From NCBI GenBank assembly GCA_004123355.1, contig SCHM01000001.1, positions 11,170,193 through 11,234,192 on the forward strand: a stretch of 64,000 nt of DNA. The letters run 5' to 3'. This stretch comes from Amphirosellinia nigrospora. Its lineage: Eukaryota; Ascomycota; Sordariomycetes; Xylariales; Xylariaceae. The notes beneath the pieces are model-generated. The model had not been told where the DNA came from. It did no database searches and saw only the letters and a program-made list of their open reading frames with translations. Both the position numbers and the translations under genes were made by a program. Within the stretch, counting starts at the first letter, position 1, and every line of letters starts with the position of its first letter. Of this stretch, positions 37,703-49,000 are shown one piece after another.

Positions 37703-38670
37703 ATGGCGAACTTCCTAGCGGACTTGCTGAGTTCTGGTGACTACAGCGACCTCACACTCGTTTGCGAAGACCGAGAGTTTCGAGTCCACCAAACCATTGT
37801 ATGCGCCCAGTCACCCGTTCTGGCTGCTGCCATGAAGGGTGGTTTCAAGGTATCTGCCACTCCTCAATCGCGCACGCAGAAATGATGGAGGAAGACCGTT
37901 AATGAGATCGCAGGAGGCTAATACCAATACATTCCATGTTGTCGATTTTGACCCCATAACCGTGAAGTGCATGCTCGACTATTTGTACACCGGAAAATAC
38001 GAGCTGGTGCTCTCTAGCTCCTGTGATGTTAAGAAGGACCAAGGTACTGTATAATATGAACCATATTACCACTGCTTTTTCCCTATTGCAGCACGATTTT
38101 ATATACTAATGGTTGACATCATTACTATTCCACTGCGTTTCTACTCAAACACTTCCATTCCCATCTATTTTAGTATAGCTTGTTGACTTCGTATTTTAAT
38201 CAGGGCAAACGACAGAAAATGACACAAATGACTCTGTTAATACCAAGACTAGAACTTGGATCTACCACGGATCTGTGAACTGCATCGCGGATTATTTTTG
38301 CCTATCTGGGCTGGCCAAGATGGCCACTGCCAAGCTTGACAAACTTATTCAAGCAGAATGGTTGGGGGATGCCTTCTGCGACTTGCTCTATGGGACCCAT
38401 GGCAGAACAGGAGATAAAGATTTCCGCGACATGCTGGCGACACGAGCCGTAGATCATATAAACGAACTCATGGCAAGGGGACTCTTCAACGGGATGGATC
38501 CTCCGAGTGACGACATGACTCCAGCTGTCTTGCGACTTTGTGTCCAAAAGCTTGACTCGGAGACCGCAAGGGCCAACACAGAGACCGCAAGGGCCAACAA
38601 GGAGACTGCAAGAGCTGATGAAGAGGCCGCAAGAGCTGCAGAGGCCGCAAGAGATAGGTATGGATATTAA
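37703..38670 (+). CDS. BTB/POZ-domain protein with C-terminal heptad repeats
   Basis: This is a small fungal BTB protein, a likely protein-protein adaptor. Seen: BTB start LLSSGDYSDLTLVCEDREFR, VHQTIVCAQSPVLAAAMKGG, then FHVVDFDPITVKCMLDYLYTG, followed by a helical C-terminal half (NCIADYFCLSGLAKMATAKL, WLGDAFCDLLYG). The protein ends in an Ala/Glu/Arg-rich coiled coil of imperfect seven-residue repeats (ETARANT, ETARANK, ETARADE). Three exons: 37703-37849, 37914-38043 and 38204-38670, giving 247 residues in frame; the second intron is 160 bases. The gene resembles the BTB gene at 44978-46004, which has the same domain order. Function unknown. Confidence 0.82.
38560..38656 (+). repeat. In-frame 21-base tandem repeat coding for heptads
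   Basis: About four imperfect 21-base units (GAGACCGCAAGGGCCAAC and variants) lie in frame at the 3' end of the BTB gene and encode a coiled coil. Confidence 0.8.
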
Positions 38671-41600
38671 GCCTCGAGTCCTGAAACCAGTCCATATTTA
38701 CTCGGCCGCCAAAGCCCTAGGTCTAATCCATTTTGGATCATCCATCAAAATCGCAGAACCTACAAACCATTCAGAGCCCGGCGTTAGGTATTATATTAGG
38801 CAATCCACACAATCTTATAAGATCGCCTATACTTTGTTGTAGTCACTGCAACCGGGTCCTGCTTTATTAGTCAAATAATCGTGATTGCTACTAAGTGTCA
38901 GTATAGGCCTTTAGCTGGTGTTGCGATATCCGTCTCGATCCCTCTTCTGGGATAAAGGCTATGTATGCCCCTACCCTTGGAATGGTATGGGGAAGACGGC
39001 GGTGTTTCTAAGACGAGGTCGGTATAAATGGGTACTTAGATATACGCAGTGTAGATACTACATATGACAAGGACTATTGCTCAAGTGCTTGAAACTTGGT
39101 GTTCTATTCAGCTAGAAATCTCTTTGGGGTCTGTAGGGTCTCTCATTTCTTTCTTAATTCTCCTACAATACAACATCGACCTCGCCCCTTATTCATAGAC
39201 AGGTTCAAGGGCCTCGTAAAACCTCCCGCTCTGGGCTCCTCGAGACGGGTTATAAACACCCTCCCTGTTTACCTCTGTGTGTCCTAGAGGGGCCGGAGCC
39301 TATCGGCCTCATCCATGTGACGCGCGTAATCAAGGCACTTATGCGACAGAGCATCTTTAGGTCTAAGAGTCTCTGTTTCTCTGTATAAAACACCTTGGCC
39401 TGTAATCCTCAAGTCGTATAGAAAGACTTTTACTTATGTAGACTGCATGATGACATAGCTCAACCTCTATGACTACCCTTGAAGAGTCTCAGTTGTTTAG
39501 AGCTTTACTACACGCTTTACCCACCTACTCACATGTAGGCAGATGTATCTAAAAGGGACACTGCATCTCAATTAACACCAACCGTGTCACCACAGTATGT
39601 TCTCGTGTTCCCTGGGGCTACATATTGTTGCTGATAAGGCTGTAGGCCTTTGGAACATGCAAACCAATCACTATTTTGAAACTACCCGAAACTTGAGTTC
39701 GTTGTTTGGCCCTAAATGGCGAACATCTTGCTTTGAGCTGTAGTTTGCTGTACCTGTTCCTCGCATACGGCTATTGCTGGCCATACATTACGATCCCCAT
39801 TCCGTATGAAGCAAATATCGGTTCTGGTTAGCTTGACAGAGATTCTGCAGTAGTACCGTGCGAGCGATGAAATCTACCTCTACTGTGTACTGTATGAAAG
39901 CGAATACGTTGCCCCGCCGTGGACACCTTCCTACAGTACCTTCATACCCTTCATAATATAATATCCCTCAAAGGCAAGACTTGGAATGGGTTCCTGCGTA
40001 GGTCTCTGCTTGGGAAACTGCTGACATATGGGCCCATCCAATTGGTTTGATAGATAAACTTTTCTTACTTCTAGTGATTTGCTGGATTAACATAGAGCTA
40101 TGCTTTGTGGATAGTAATCATAGTGAGAGACCCAGCTCCTTTGTCACGCGACGGCGAACTCCGCTATCCTATATCAAATTAGAGCGGGACGTTTCGAAGC
40201 TTTCTAGACGCTTTCTTGACAGGCGCACGTGGAAAGAGTTAATTCAGGATCCGTTAGGCCAATTCTATGATGTATGATTTGAATACGGTCTGTGGGTATA
40301 TGAGTTAATAATAGTAAGGAGCTAACGGTAGAGGTATATTCTAAGAGCCTCTTCATCATGTCAAATAGGAATTTGGAGTGATAAGAACGGATTGGAAAAA
40401 GACACCTTAGACCTCCGGCGTGCAAAACATGTTGCTTGCGACCTCTATCGGGAATAATGCTCGTAAGTGATAAGATTGGCATTGAACTCAAGTTGAGAGA
40501 CAGGTACACTGCCTCCCAATAGCCACGTAGAGCTTATTGCTTGAGTCGTAGGCTGTGTTGCTGATCTAGATGATGGGAAGAGAACATGGAAGAAAAAGTC
40601 TCCGATATCGGTTTCTGTTGAGGCTTATTCCGACAGAAAAGCATGAATTTGAGATTGATTGATAGCAAAAAAAGGGAAAAAAACATGGGAGAGTCAAGCT
40701 AACTAATCCCGGATCTGTTCTGTAAGATTCCGTGCATGGGTGTTACGCATACGTCGGCTGTCGCATTGCGATTCAGGAACGCGATTCTTTTCCACCACAA
40801 CAGCTTCTGGGAAACATAACCTTTCTTTCTTTTCCCCTTCTTTCCCGTGTATTCATCTCTCCAAGTTGAATCATTTCCCGGGGAATGCGCCAGAAGATTG
40901 GACTGTTGTTTCTTACCAAAGAATCAGGAACAAGAATATGAACACCAGTTCAAATAGGGCCCGCTCTTAGTCTCTGTTGAGCATCCCGCTAAGACACAAA
41001 ACAGCTAGAGACGTTCCAGGCGAACCCGATTGCGGGTCGCGTGCTGGGTACGTGGCCCTATGGTGGTCCGAGCTCACATCTCAACAGATGAGAAAAGTGG
41101 GCAGAAGTGGGCGGAAGTGGGCTAGAGGGAAAGTGCCGTGGTAGCGGTGACAGCTCTCTGCCGGCAGCTTTCCTATTCGACAACTCCGAGATCTTCGACC
41201 ACCTGGGCCGGGTTTCGGGGCTTGTTTTGATTGTACCACTAATCTATGTTGTGGGACATGCCGCTTGCCTATGCGTGAGTAGGCAGCGCTCGTGTGCGTT
41301 AGCATCGAATACCTTACTAAGGCTACCATACCAACTCGTACTGGCATGAGCAACGCCTCTGGCCACAATGGTAAGGTATATTGCAGTGGAAGCCTAACAA
41401 CAGCTCTCCAGAGCACAACTCTGTTAAAACCGTCGAGTCTTTCGGTTTGTGGCAGCTTACTGTGGCTACATGCAAGGTTATGCTATGTCCGTTGGAGAGA
41501 GGTGCTATGCAGTAATACACCGCCTTGCTGATCCGTTAGAAGCTATACCTATCTTATTACTACAATGTGAGGAAGCTCTAGGATTTACAATCACGACCCA

Positions 41601-42176
41601 TACCCCCTAGTACGTATAGTCTTTAGACTATGTAGGTACCTATTTATTAGTAAGGACACTAGACGATACACGTGTCTACCTTACTATCCTCATACAATTA
41701 GCAGGTAGCGCACATGTACATGGGTGTGGGTGTGTACTACCTACTATGAGTAAGTGCCAGGCAGGGTGCTCGCCCACCACCGACTTTGAAGCCATGGAAC
41801 AACTGCATACCAGACCGGTATATTAAGATAGACTGAGCTTCCCGTCTGCTGTATCATCGCCTTTGTTACCCCAAGCCTAGGACCTCTGCCCAGGAATCCG
41901 AGATCCAACCACCATCAGGTGAGTGTCTTCCCACTCCCCTCCACCCTGCACCTGCATATGCGCCTGCATTTGTTTCGCCCTCCAACGTTGCCCTTTCAGC
42001 TTCCGGACCTCCGTTCTCTTATTATCCCATTACCCACCATCACCACCACGGCCATCGTAGCTAATTGACTTTACTGTTTAGCCATATCCATCTTTGCTCT
42101 TTTCATCTCTTGCCATCGAGATCGTCATCTTGTTCAATCCTACTCATCCTAATAATCATCAAACAACAATTTCACA
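38671..42176. other. 3.5 kb gene-poor stretch
   Basis: I recognise no gene. Several short open frames on both strands (longest about 110 codons near 41081-41416) have no known content. AGGTACC/TACCTA words occur at 41630-41690. The last ~250 bases are CT-rich and serve as leader for the next gene. Confidence 0.45.
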
Positions 42177-42878
42177 ATGGCTGGTCCCCGTGTTACTGGT
42201 CCTGTCGCCAAGCTTGTCGCTCGCTCCATCACCAAACCACTCAGTCCTCGACCCTCTCACAAGCTCCAAGGCTGGCGCATCTCTGTCGAGGAAATATGCG
42301 GATCTACTGAAGGAACGGAATACAGACCCTGATGTAAGACTTCCTATCTACGTGCCAGTTAGACTATTGGCCATATGTATATACCGGCACTGACAAGACT
42401 CGTCTGAGTAGCATCCTCGTCATCTCTATACGCGCTCCTCAAATCTGCCTCATCCTCAGCCTCAGAGAATGCGTCTGATGCAAACCTTCTCGAGTGCTGC
42501 CACCACCAACGCACCCGCTAAAAGCATCGACACCATCGTCTTCCCTGGCTCAGCTGTGTTCGACGGCGCCAGCCAAGATCCGTTCAGCACCCTTCGCGTT
42601 CCTTTACTCCCCGACAATGTCATGTTCCAACATACCCCAGAGTCTGTTGATACCCCGTCACACTTCCTGAGATCAGCATCGTCGCCGCAAACCCAGACCT
42701 CGTCTCGCCTTCTGCTTTAACAGAAATCGAAGGCATGGGCATGGATGGTGTCGAATTGAAGTTCATCCACGAGGCCGAACCTACCGAACAACAACCGGGA
42801 GTACTGACAGATCTCTGGAGGGGGCTTGTCGACGACGTGTTAGGTCAACAGGGCAATAAGGGAAAACTTGCCCTCTAA
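42177..42878 (+). CDS. Unrecognised protein, possibly mitochondrial, with interrupted frame
   Basis: I do not recognise this gene with certainty. An ATG in good context begins AGPRVTGPVAKLVARSIT, a basic amphipathic start compatible with mitochondrial import. Coding-like text continues in another frame as SVLDPLTSSKAGASLSRKYA and DLLKERNTDPD, then a GTAAGA..TAG intron (42334-42411). Afterwards come SIDTIVFPGSAVFDGASQD and TLRVPLLPDN. After one base is restored in the CCCC run at 42653-42656 it continues as LPEISIVAANPDLVSPSALT, EGMGMDGVELKFIHEAE and LTDLWRGLVDDVLG to the stop. The join between the first two frames and the exact exon 2 start are unresolved. Confidence 0.5.
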
Positions 42879-44977
42879 CACAGTATCACCATTACTATCG
42901 TAACGACTACCATGAACGATTTTTTACATTGGTTTAGGCGAGCGAGTCTGATTCTCTAACGGAGTTACCAACCTCTACTGAGATTCACTACGCAGGTGGT
43001 TCGGACATTTTGTGAACCAAATTTACATCATTTTAATGCTGGCGTTGGTTTTTGGAGGGTTAACAGCCATTCGCGTAACCCACCCTCTGTGGATAGAAGC
43101 TGCAGTAGATCTGCTTGGATACTGAAAAGCTCCTTAACGAGCACTCTGACTATCGTTTGATTCAATTGAATCCTAGTCACGCGTGGGCAATGCCCAAACC
43201 ATTCTGTTACCGATGATTATGCACCTCCTGTGAGAACTACAGTAAATGGGCGATTTTTTGATACCATGAATGCAGTAGCAATTTATTCGCCTCTGTAACA
43301 GTCACGCACTTATACACCAAGAATATCGTTTCGTCATACTGAACCAAGTAGTCGAGACATGAAAAGATAATGTGCTAAAGATTTGTTTTTTCTCTTTTTT
43401 CTTTTTTAAGAACTAGAGTGTATCTGGTCTTGATAGGATAGGGCTGAGTGAGTTATCTCAGTCGAGCCTGTTGATCTCCCAAGTCGAAGCGCAAGGGGCC
43501 GCAACAGTATCTGCAGCCTGGAGCGGGCTAGGGGGATGGGCATCTACACAATTAGGTAGTCGGAGAGCGCCTAATCATGCGAGTTTCAGAACTGGATGCT
43601 ACTCTCCCCGCACTTTTTTTGGACACATCTACCCCACGATCGTCTGATCGCTGCTATTGAGTTTGTCGGCCCACCTTGGTAAGGTATCGTTAGTAAGAAC
43701 GCCTGTCTGTCCACGTGGCGGAAGAACCGTATTTCAGTCTCTAGTGTAAGTCCTGGAAGTTGAAATTCGATTAGCTTCTGTTAAACTTTAAAACCCTGAA
43801 GAGAGGTCCTTTTGTTCGTCTGGGTACCTAGATAACCTGGTTGCTGGGATTACAGCCCTAATTGTTTGGTGCATGGCGCTACTGTCATCTATAACTGTGC
43901 AGATACCTAAGAAGTATAGACACCCGGATAACTTGTTTAGGTAACTAAATTACCTAGCGTTGATGGGCCGTGTCGCACACCGCTATAGGGCGGAGTACTT
44001 CCTTATACCTGCCTACCGCATCGTGCAGTGAGCTAGATCGCGGAGGAGGGGTTTTAATTCGCTTGCGAAGGACGACGATTGTTCGCTAGTACCTACCGTG
44101 TGTTCACCGGTGTCGATGTCGGATTTGAGATAACGCAAGAGATTGGCGGAAATTGTTTCTCTGGCCCGGGGTTAGGACGTCGTGTGCGTGTTATTAGGTC
44201 TCATCCAGCCCTCCCTGAGACCGAGACGCGAGATGAATTGGGCTGAGTTTGTGCGATGGTAAGCTGTATGTATGTCGACAAAGCCCCGACGGCTGCAGCA
44301 CTACATTACATCATTGTGTGTGGGAGGGAGTGATGCCTGGCGCTGACCGAGTGCCTCTCTCATGTAGTCATGTAGTAGTGTCCCTCGGATGTCTTATTGC
44401 GAGGATATGAATGCACCGTGCGGCAGCGACGGAGCTTAGACTCTGCGCGGAGCTGGATGTTCGGTTGCCATGCCCCGTTCGCCCGCACATGGAGATCGGG
44501 TGCTAGGCGCGGCGGACCTCGGTGCAGACGGAGCGATATTCTTACATGCCAATAGGCAGTACGGCGTACCTACTATGATATAATGATTGTTCCCATCCCA
44601 GGTGCTAAATTGCTGGCGTTTAAAACGCATAATGTGATGACGGGCCTCAGCGTCTGTTTTATGCCGTACGATAGATAGCAACAACCCACATCTTCGCAAG
44701 GTCAACATACGATATGTGATGCTTCATTTTACACTATGGGTATGTGCTCGTCGACCTGTCACAGTTTTCTCAGGCGGTTATAGGGAAAGTGGGAAGTTTC
44801 AATTGTATGTAGACTATTCATTAAAAGGTTCGAGATCTAAAAACAGTTCATGTGTATTCGTTCCAGTGTGCCCCTCATCTTAGGCATCGGACGCCTTTTA
44901 CTTCTGAGATATACTCGGCTTCAACTATACATGAGGAGGGAGGTGAGCAACGACACACTCTTCCTCTACGTCAAACT
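42879..44977. other. 2.1 kb intergenic region
   Basis: I see no recognisable gene. AGGTACC/TACCTA-type words lie at about 43824-43960 and some short frames occur near 44436-45109, overlapping the BTB gene in antisense. Confidence 0.45.
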
Positions 44978-46004
44978 TCATCTGACCATGACAACGCGAG
45001 CAAAAAACATCCAATGCTCCTGATTACCTTCCCAAAATTTGTTAATCCGCCATCGGGATCCATCGTCGCATCCCCAGTGACGACACTCGTCTATCGCCGC
45101 AACCTTTGAAAGCTCTATGAGGTTCATCTCGAGATAGTCGATCTTCTCAACGCAACTTTGAATCTCGTCCTCCGCCGCCTTCTTATCTCCGAAATTCTCG
45201 ACCGAAGCCGCGAGGACCTCAGCAGCTAGGTGGTTTGCGACCTTCCCTTCGGAGAATACGTCTACGTCTTCCCTCGTGAGCTCGCGAACGTTGGACGCGG
45301 CCGCTTGCACGATGACTTGGCGGAGATTCTCATCTCTCATCGTGCCTGTGCATGCCGCGACGAGATCGCAGAAGGCGTCTGCTGACCAGCGTAGGTATAA
45401 CAATTTCTTGATTCTTTCAGCCGAGAACTTGGATAGATCGAACACGCCATAGTAATCCGCAATGCTATTCACCCGTGCGTGGTGGATCACAATTTCAGAA
45501 AGGCTTTTGGCAGCGGGGTTCTCTTCGCCTTCGGTATCCGGTTCGACTTGTGCTATTCAAAATCAGCTAGGCCTAGACGTCAACTGGCGAAACGAGAGAG
45601 ACTCATCCGTTTCCTCGTCGGATTCTTCATCTGATTCTTTATAGGCATCTTTATATGGATTCTCATCCAGTTTCGCATCGTAGTTCCCCGTGTACATATA
45701 GCGAAGCATACAGTCCAGGATTTTGAGATCGAAATTGACTTCAATGATATTTGTCTCCGCTTCCTATAGAGTAATCAGTATAGACGAATATCCCAACTAC
45801 GTACACATAGTTGAAAAAGGAGGTCTTGGTAAGTACCTTGAACTTGCTCTTCAGAGCGGCAGTGATAATTCGTGACTGTGGGCATACGATCGCCTTGTGC
45901 ACACGGCGCTCTTGGCCTTCGCATACAAGCGTCAAGTCGCTGTATTCCCCAGAGCGCAGGAGCATCGCGGTAGTCGTTGAGACATTCTTGTCGGGCGCCG
46001 TCAT
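44978..46004 (-). CDS. Second BTB/POZ-domain protein, reading frame interrupted
   Basis: The domain order matches the BTB gene at 37703-38670. Seen: MTAPDKNVSTTTAMLLRSGE, YSDLTLVCEGQERRVHKAIV, CPQSRIITAALKSKFK, an intron at 45764-45836, then NIIEVNFDLKILDCMLRYMY, an acidic KESDEESDEETDE linker, and a C-terminal half beginning HHARVNSIADYYGVFDLSKF with SADAFCDLV. Between linker and C-terminal half two TGA codons (45563-45565 and 45557-45559) lie in the same frame. Only unusually small introns (32 or 41 bases, ending at 45553) would remove them, and both leave the frame two bases short. Either two bases were lost in assembly or the gene is broken. An upstream in-frame ATG at 46091 is less likely. 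Function unknown. Confidence 0.68.
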
Positions 46005-49000
46005 GGTGTTGCTCTTGATACACGGTGGGGTAAGGGATTCGCCTAGAGAATTCAAGTGAAGATGGATGTTGGGAATCCTAGTAATGGACAAAATATGGCA
46101 GTATATATATATATATTTGTTTGCTACGTGAGTACAAGGTCAGGCGCTTAGCTGTGGTCAATGAATTCAGGTTGCTGAGGAGCCAGTTACACCATTCACT
46201 CGGTAAGCCAACCAGATATTGAGGTATGCACGTACAAAAGGAAATAAGAGGGCTTACCCAGTAGGTACAAAGCTAATAACTACTGCAAAAACCCTAGAGG
46301 CATGATTCTCGGGTGAATTGGGGCACATACACGAGTAATCGTAGGTAGGCAGGCAGAAGAAAGTACTGTTAACTACCTGGTTAGATGTTTGACTACGTTC
46401 GTTTCTGCTTGGTATCCGATTTGGTATCTTGCTAGGCGAGTAGCCAAACTGTTGAGTATTAAAATGTTTTGCTGCTGGATCCTCGAGATGTTATGAAATT
46501 CATTCTTAGGATGGTGTCCATAGCGGCGAAAACGCCGACAACAGTTGAATACACGCTCTGTCACGATGCCGTCCCGCCCCTAGAACAGATAGCTAGGGAT
46601 AGGAGATTCGCCTATAGTACAAGGGATTCTAGGTCTTTGGCGCGACAACAAACATCAAACTGTGCAACCGCACTCAATTGATTGACTGGCTTTCGGTACT
46701 TTTTCTCAGTTTTGTCCTCTCGACGCACGGATTTGATGCGAGTTCCTGCTTCCAAGCCTCGGTCATTTTCGAGCTTATCATGAGAATGGGTAGCACATGG
46801 GAGCGAGTCGATCTGCAGCCTCCTGCTTTCTCGAATATTTGCCGCTGTGTATGGGTATCGGCAACAGCACTTGCTGTCAGTATTTGACAGATTTTCTAAT
46901 CTCTCTTTGAAAATAGCAAGTCGTAAGATGCGTTACTAGATCATGTATCGATCCAAATATTGTTAGTTTTGTATGGAATCTGGATCGGCATGACACTTCA
47001 AGCATATTTCGAAATCAAATTTATATATACGAACATGTCTTGAGCCTAGCTAAGCCGTGCTGGTTGATTGATGAGTTGATTTGATTTGAGACTTAATCAT
47101 CTTCGACCGACTTCAAGATACCCGCTGCTTCATCTAGGTCACCCTACTCATCTGATAAGATGGTATATAGAACAGCAGTCTATTACGGTGGCCAGGGGCA
47201 GATGATGTGTTCGGATGTGTAAGTGGCCAAGTTTATTGACCATGGCGTGGTATTGCCTAGTCATGTTTTCATAATTAACTCAACCTTGGCGACATGAGCT
47301 CAGCTTCACATAATAGTATCCAAGCCAGTTTATGATAGTATAATCTCTATTGTTTACATAGCCACTTCAACAAGTTCCAATTAGTGATATTGGAGTGGTT
47401 AACGTGATTGCACACTGAGACGAAAAACGGATTCCCATAATTATTCATCCATTCTAGCAGGTTAATGATCAAATTGACTGATCTTTGGCCCATCAGGCTC
47501 AACGTGGACATTCGTTATCTTCAATACTGCCAAGATTATGGGTATTAACGAGTGTATCGTATATTGGTTAAGGCACGGAACAAGTCGAAGCACAGCAGCA
47601 TAAGGTGGCATCTCTGTTATATAGAAATGTACACTCACCGACTTTGATAACCCTCATGATTCTAACAGTCATCAGAATTGAACAAATGCAAACATTTAGA
47701 TTCAAAGAAATAGCAAACTGCCTTACCTAACTCTGAAACTATCCAAACATATGAGGCAAGTCAATAGAAATTCAGCATCATCTCTGATTTTAACAACGTC
47801 AACACCAGGTCTGTATATGTTTATTGAAATGTTGAAACAAAGTCGGAGCTCAATGACCGTAGCGAGCGCTCATGGGGATTCTTAAATAGGTTGCTGTCAT
47901 AATGCTAGCGAAGAGGTTAACAAAATGGTGACTGAAGTAACAATCCTCTACAATTAGCAGCTTAGCGTGCCAGTTGCTTCCTCCAAGATGAACTTTGTAG
48001 ACCTCTCTTAAGGTTTAAACTTTGCGCACTCTCCCTCTAGGTTTATTTTACACTACGCTCGTAGTCATAAAAACATTATATAAGAAGAAACTAGCAGCTG
48101 ATTTAAAGTCAATAGCGAAGTGTATAAGAATAAACTTAGAATACACGTTATATTTCACGTGACATTTAACGGCGGGTTACGCATGTGAATTTAATTTGCT
48201 ATTGTAAACCCGTGTTCTCAGGTCTCGAATCTCTATCCAATTCTACAATTAAAGAGAAAACCAGTTACGAGACGCCGTAGTTTCAGTCTTCTTACTCAAT
48301 GCTGCTTTTCCTTTTAAATTTCGTTTGTATCAAGCCTCGTATTAGTCATTAGTCTTTAACATCCGTCACTCTTGTGCGTTTTGGGGTTGTCTGACTGGAC
48401 GGAAGAAAACGTAAAGTCGGACCGCGCGGGATCTCATCATATTTTCTTCTACCCCATTAAGTTAGAAACACGAAAGGCGGTAGGAGGGAAAAGAGAAATC
48501 AATCAGTGGTTAGCACAAGGTAGGCTGAAGTGGCGAGAAAGGGCGGGGAACTACAATATACATCATACATTCTACTCCCGGGCTCGTATCTACCAAGTGT
48601 CGGTGAATGGAAGTCGATAGGGGGAAACGAGAACAACCTCTCTAAATAATGTTCATATTATTCATGATAAATTGTTTTTCGACACAGGATCTCATACTGT
48701 TTCTCAATCCCCTCACCCCCTCCTAAGGCTACACCCGTTCTTAAGCGCCCTTCAACCCGCTCGGTCCCGTCCCAGCTTAAGACCGTGTATCCGTGCTCTA
48801 TCAATCTCCTAGTTATACGGTAGCCACCTACTCCCTGAACCTCAGCCCACTCTGAGAGACGCCAATAACAAGCCTCTCACACCTGTGGCACCGAGGACGT
48901 GAGACGACAGAGGCTGGGCGTGCGGGGCATTGCCATAGGCGTTCGACACGGGGGTGATTGTGCTGATGTGGTGTGTTGTATCAAGGCCTTGGGCTCGTGC

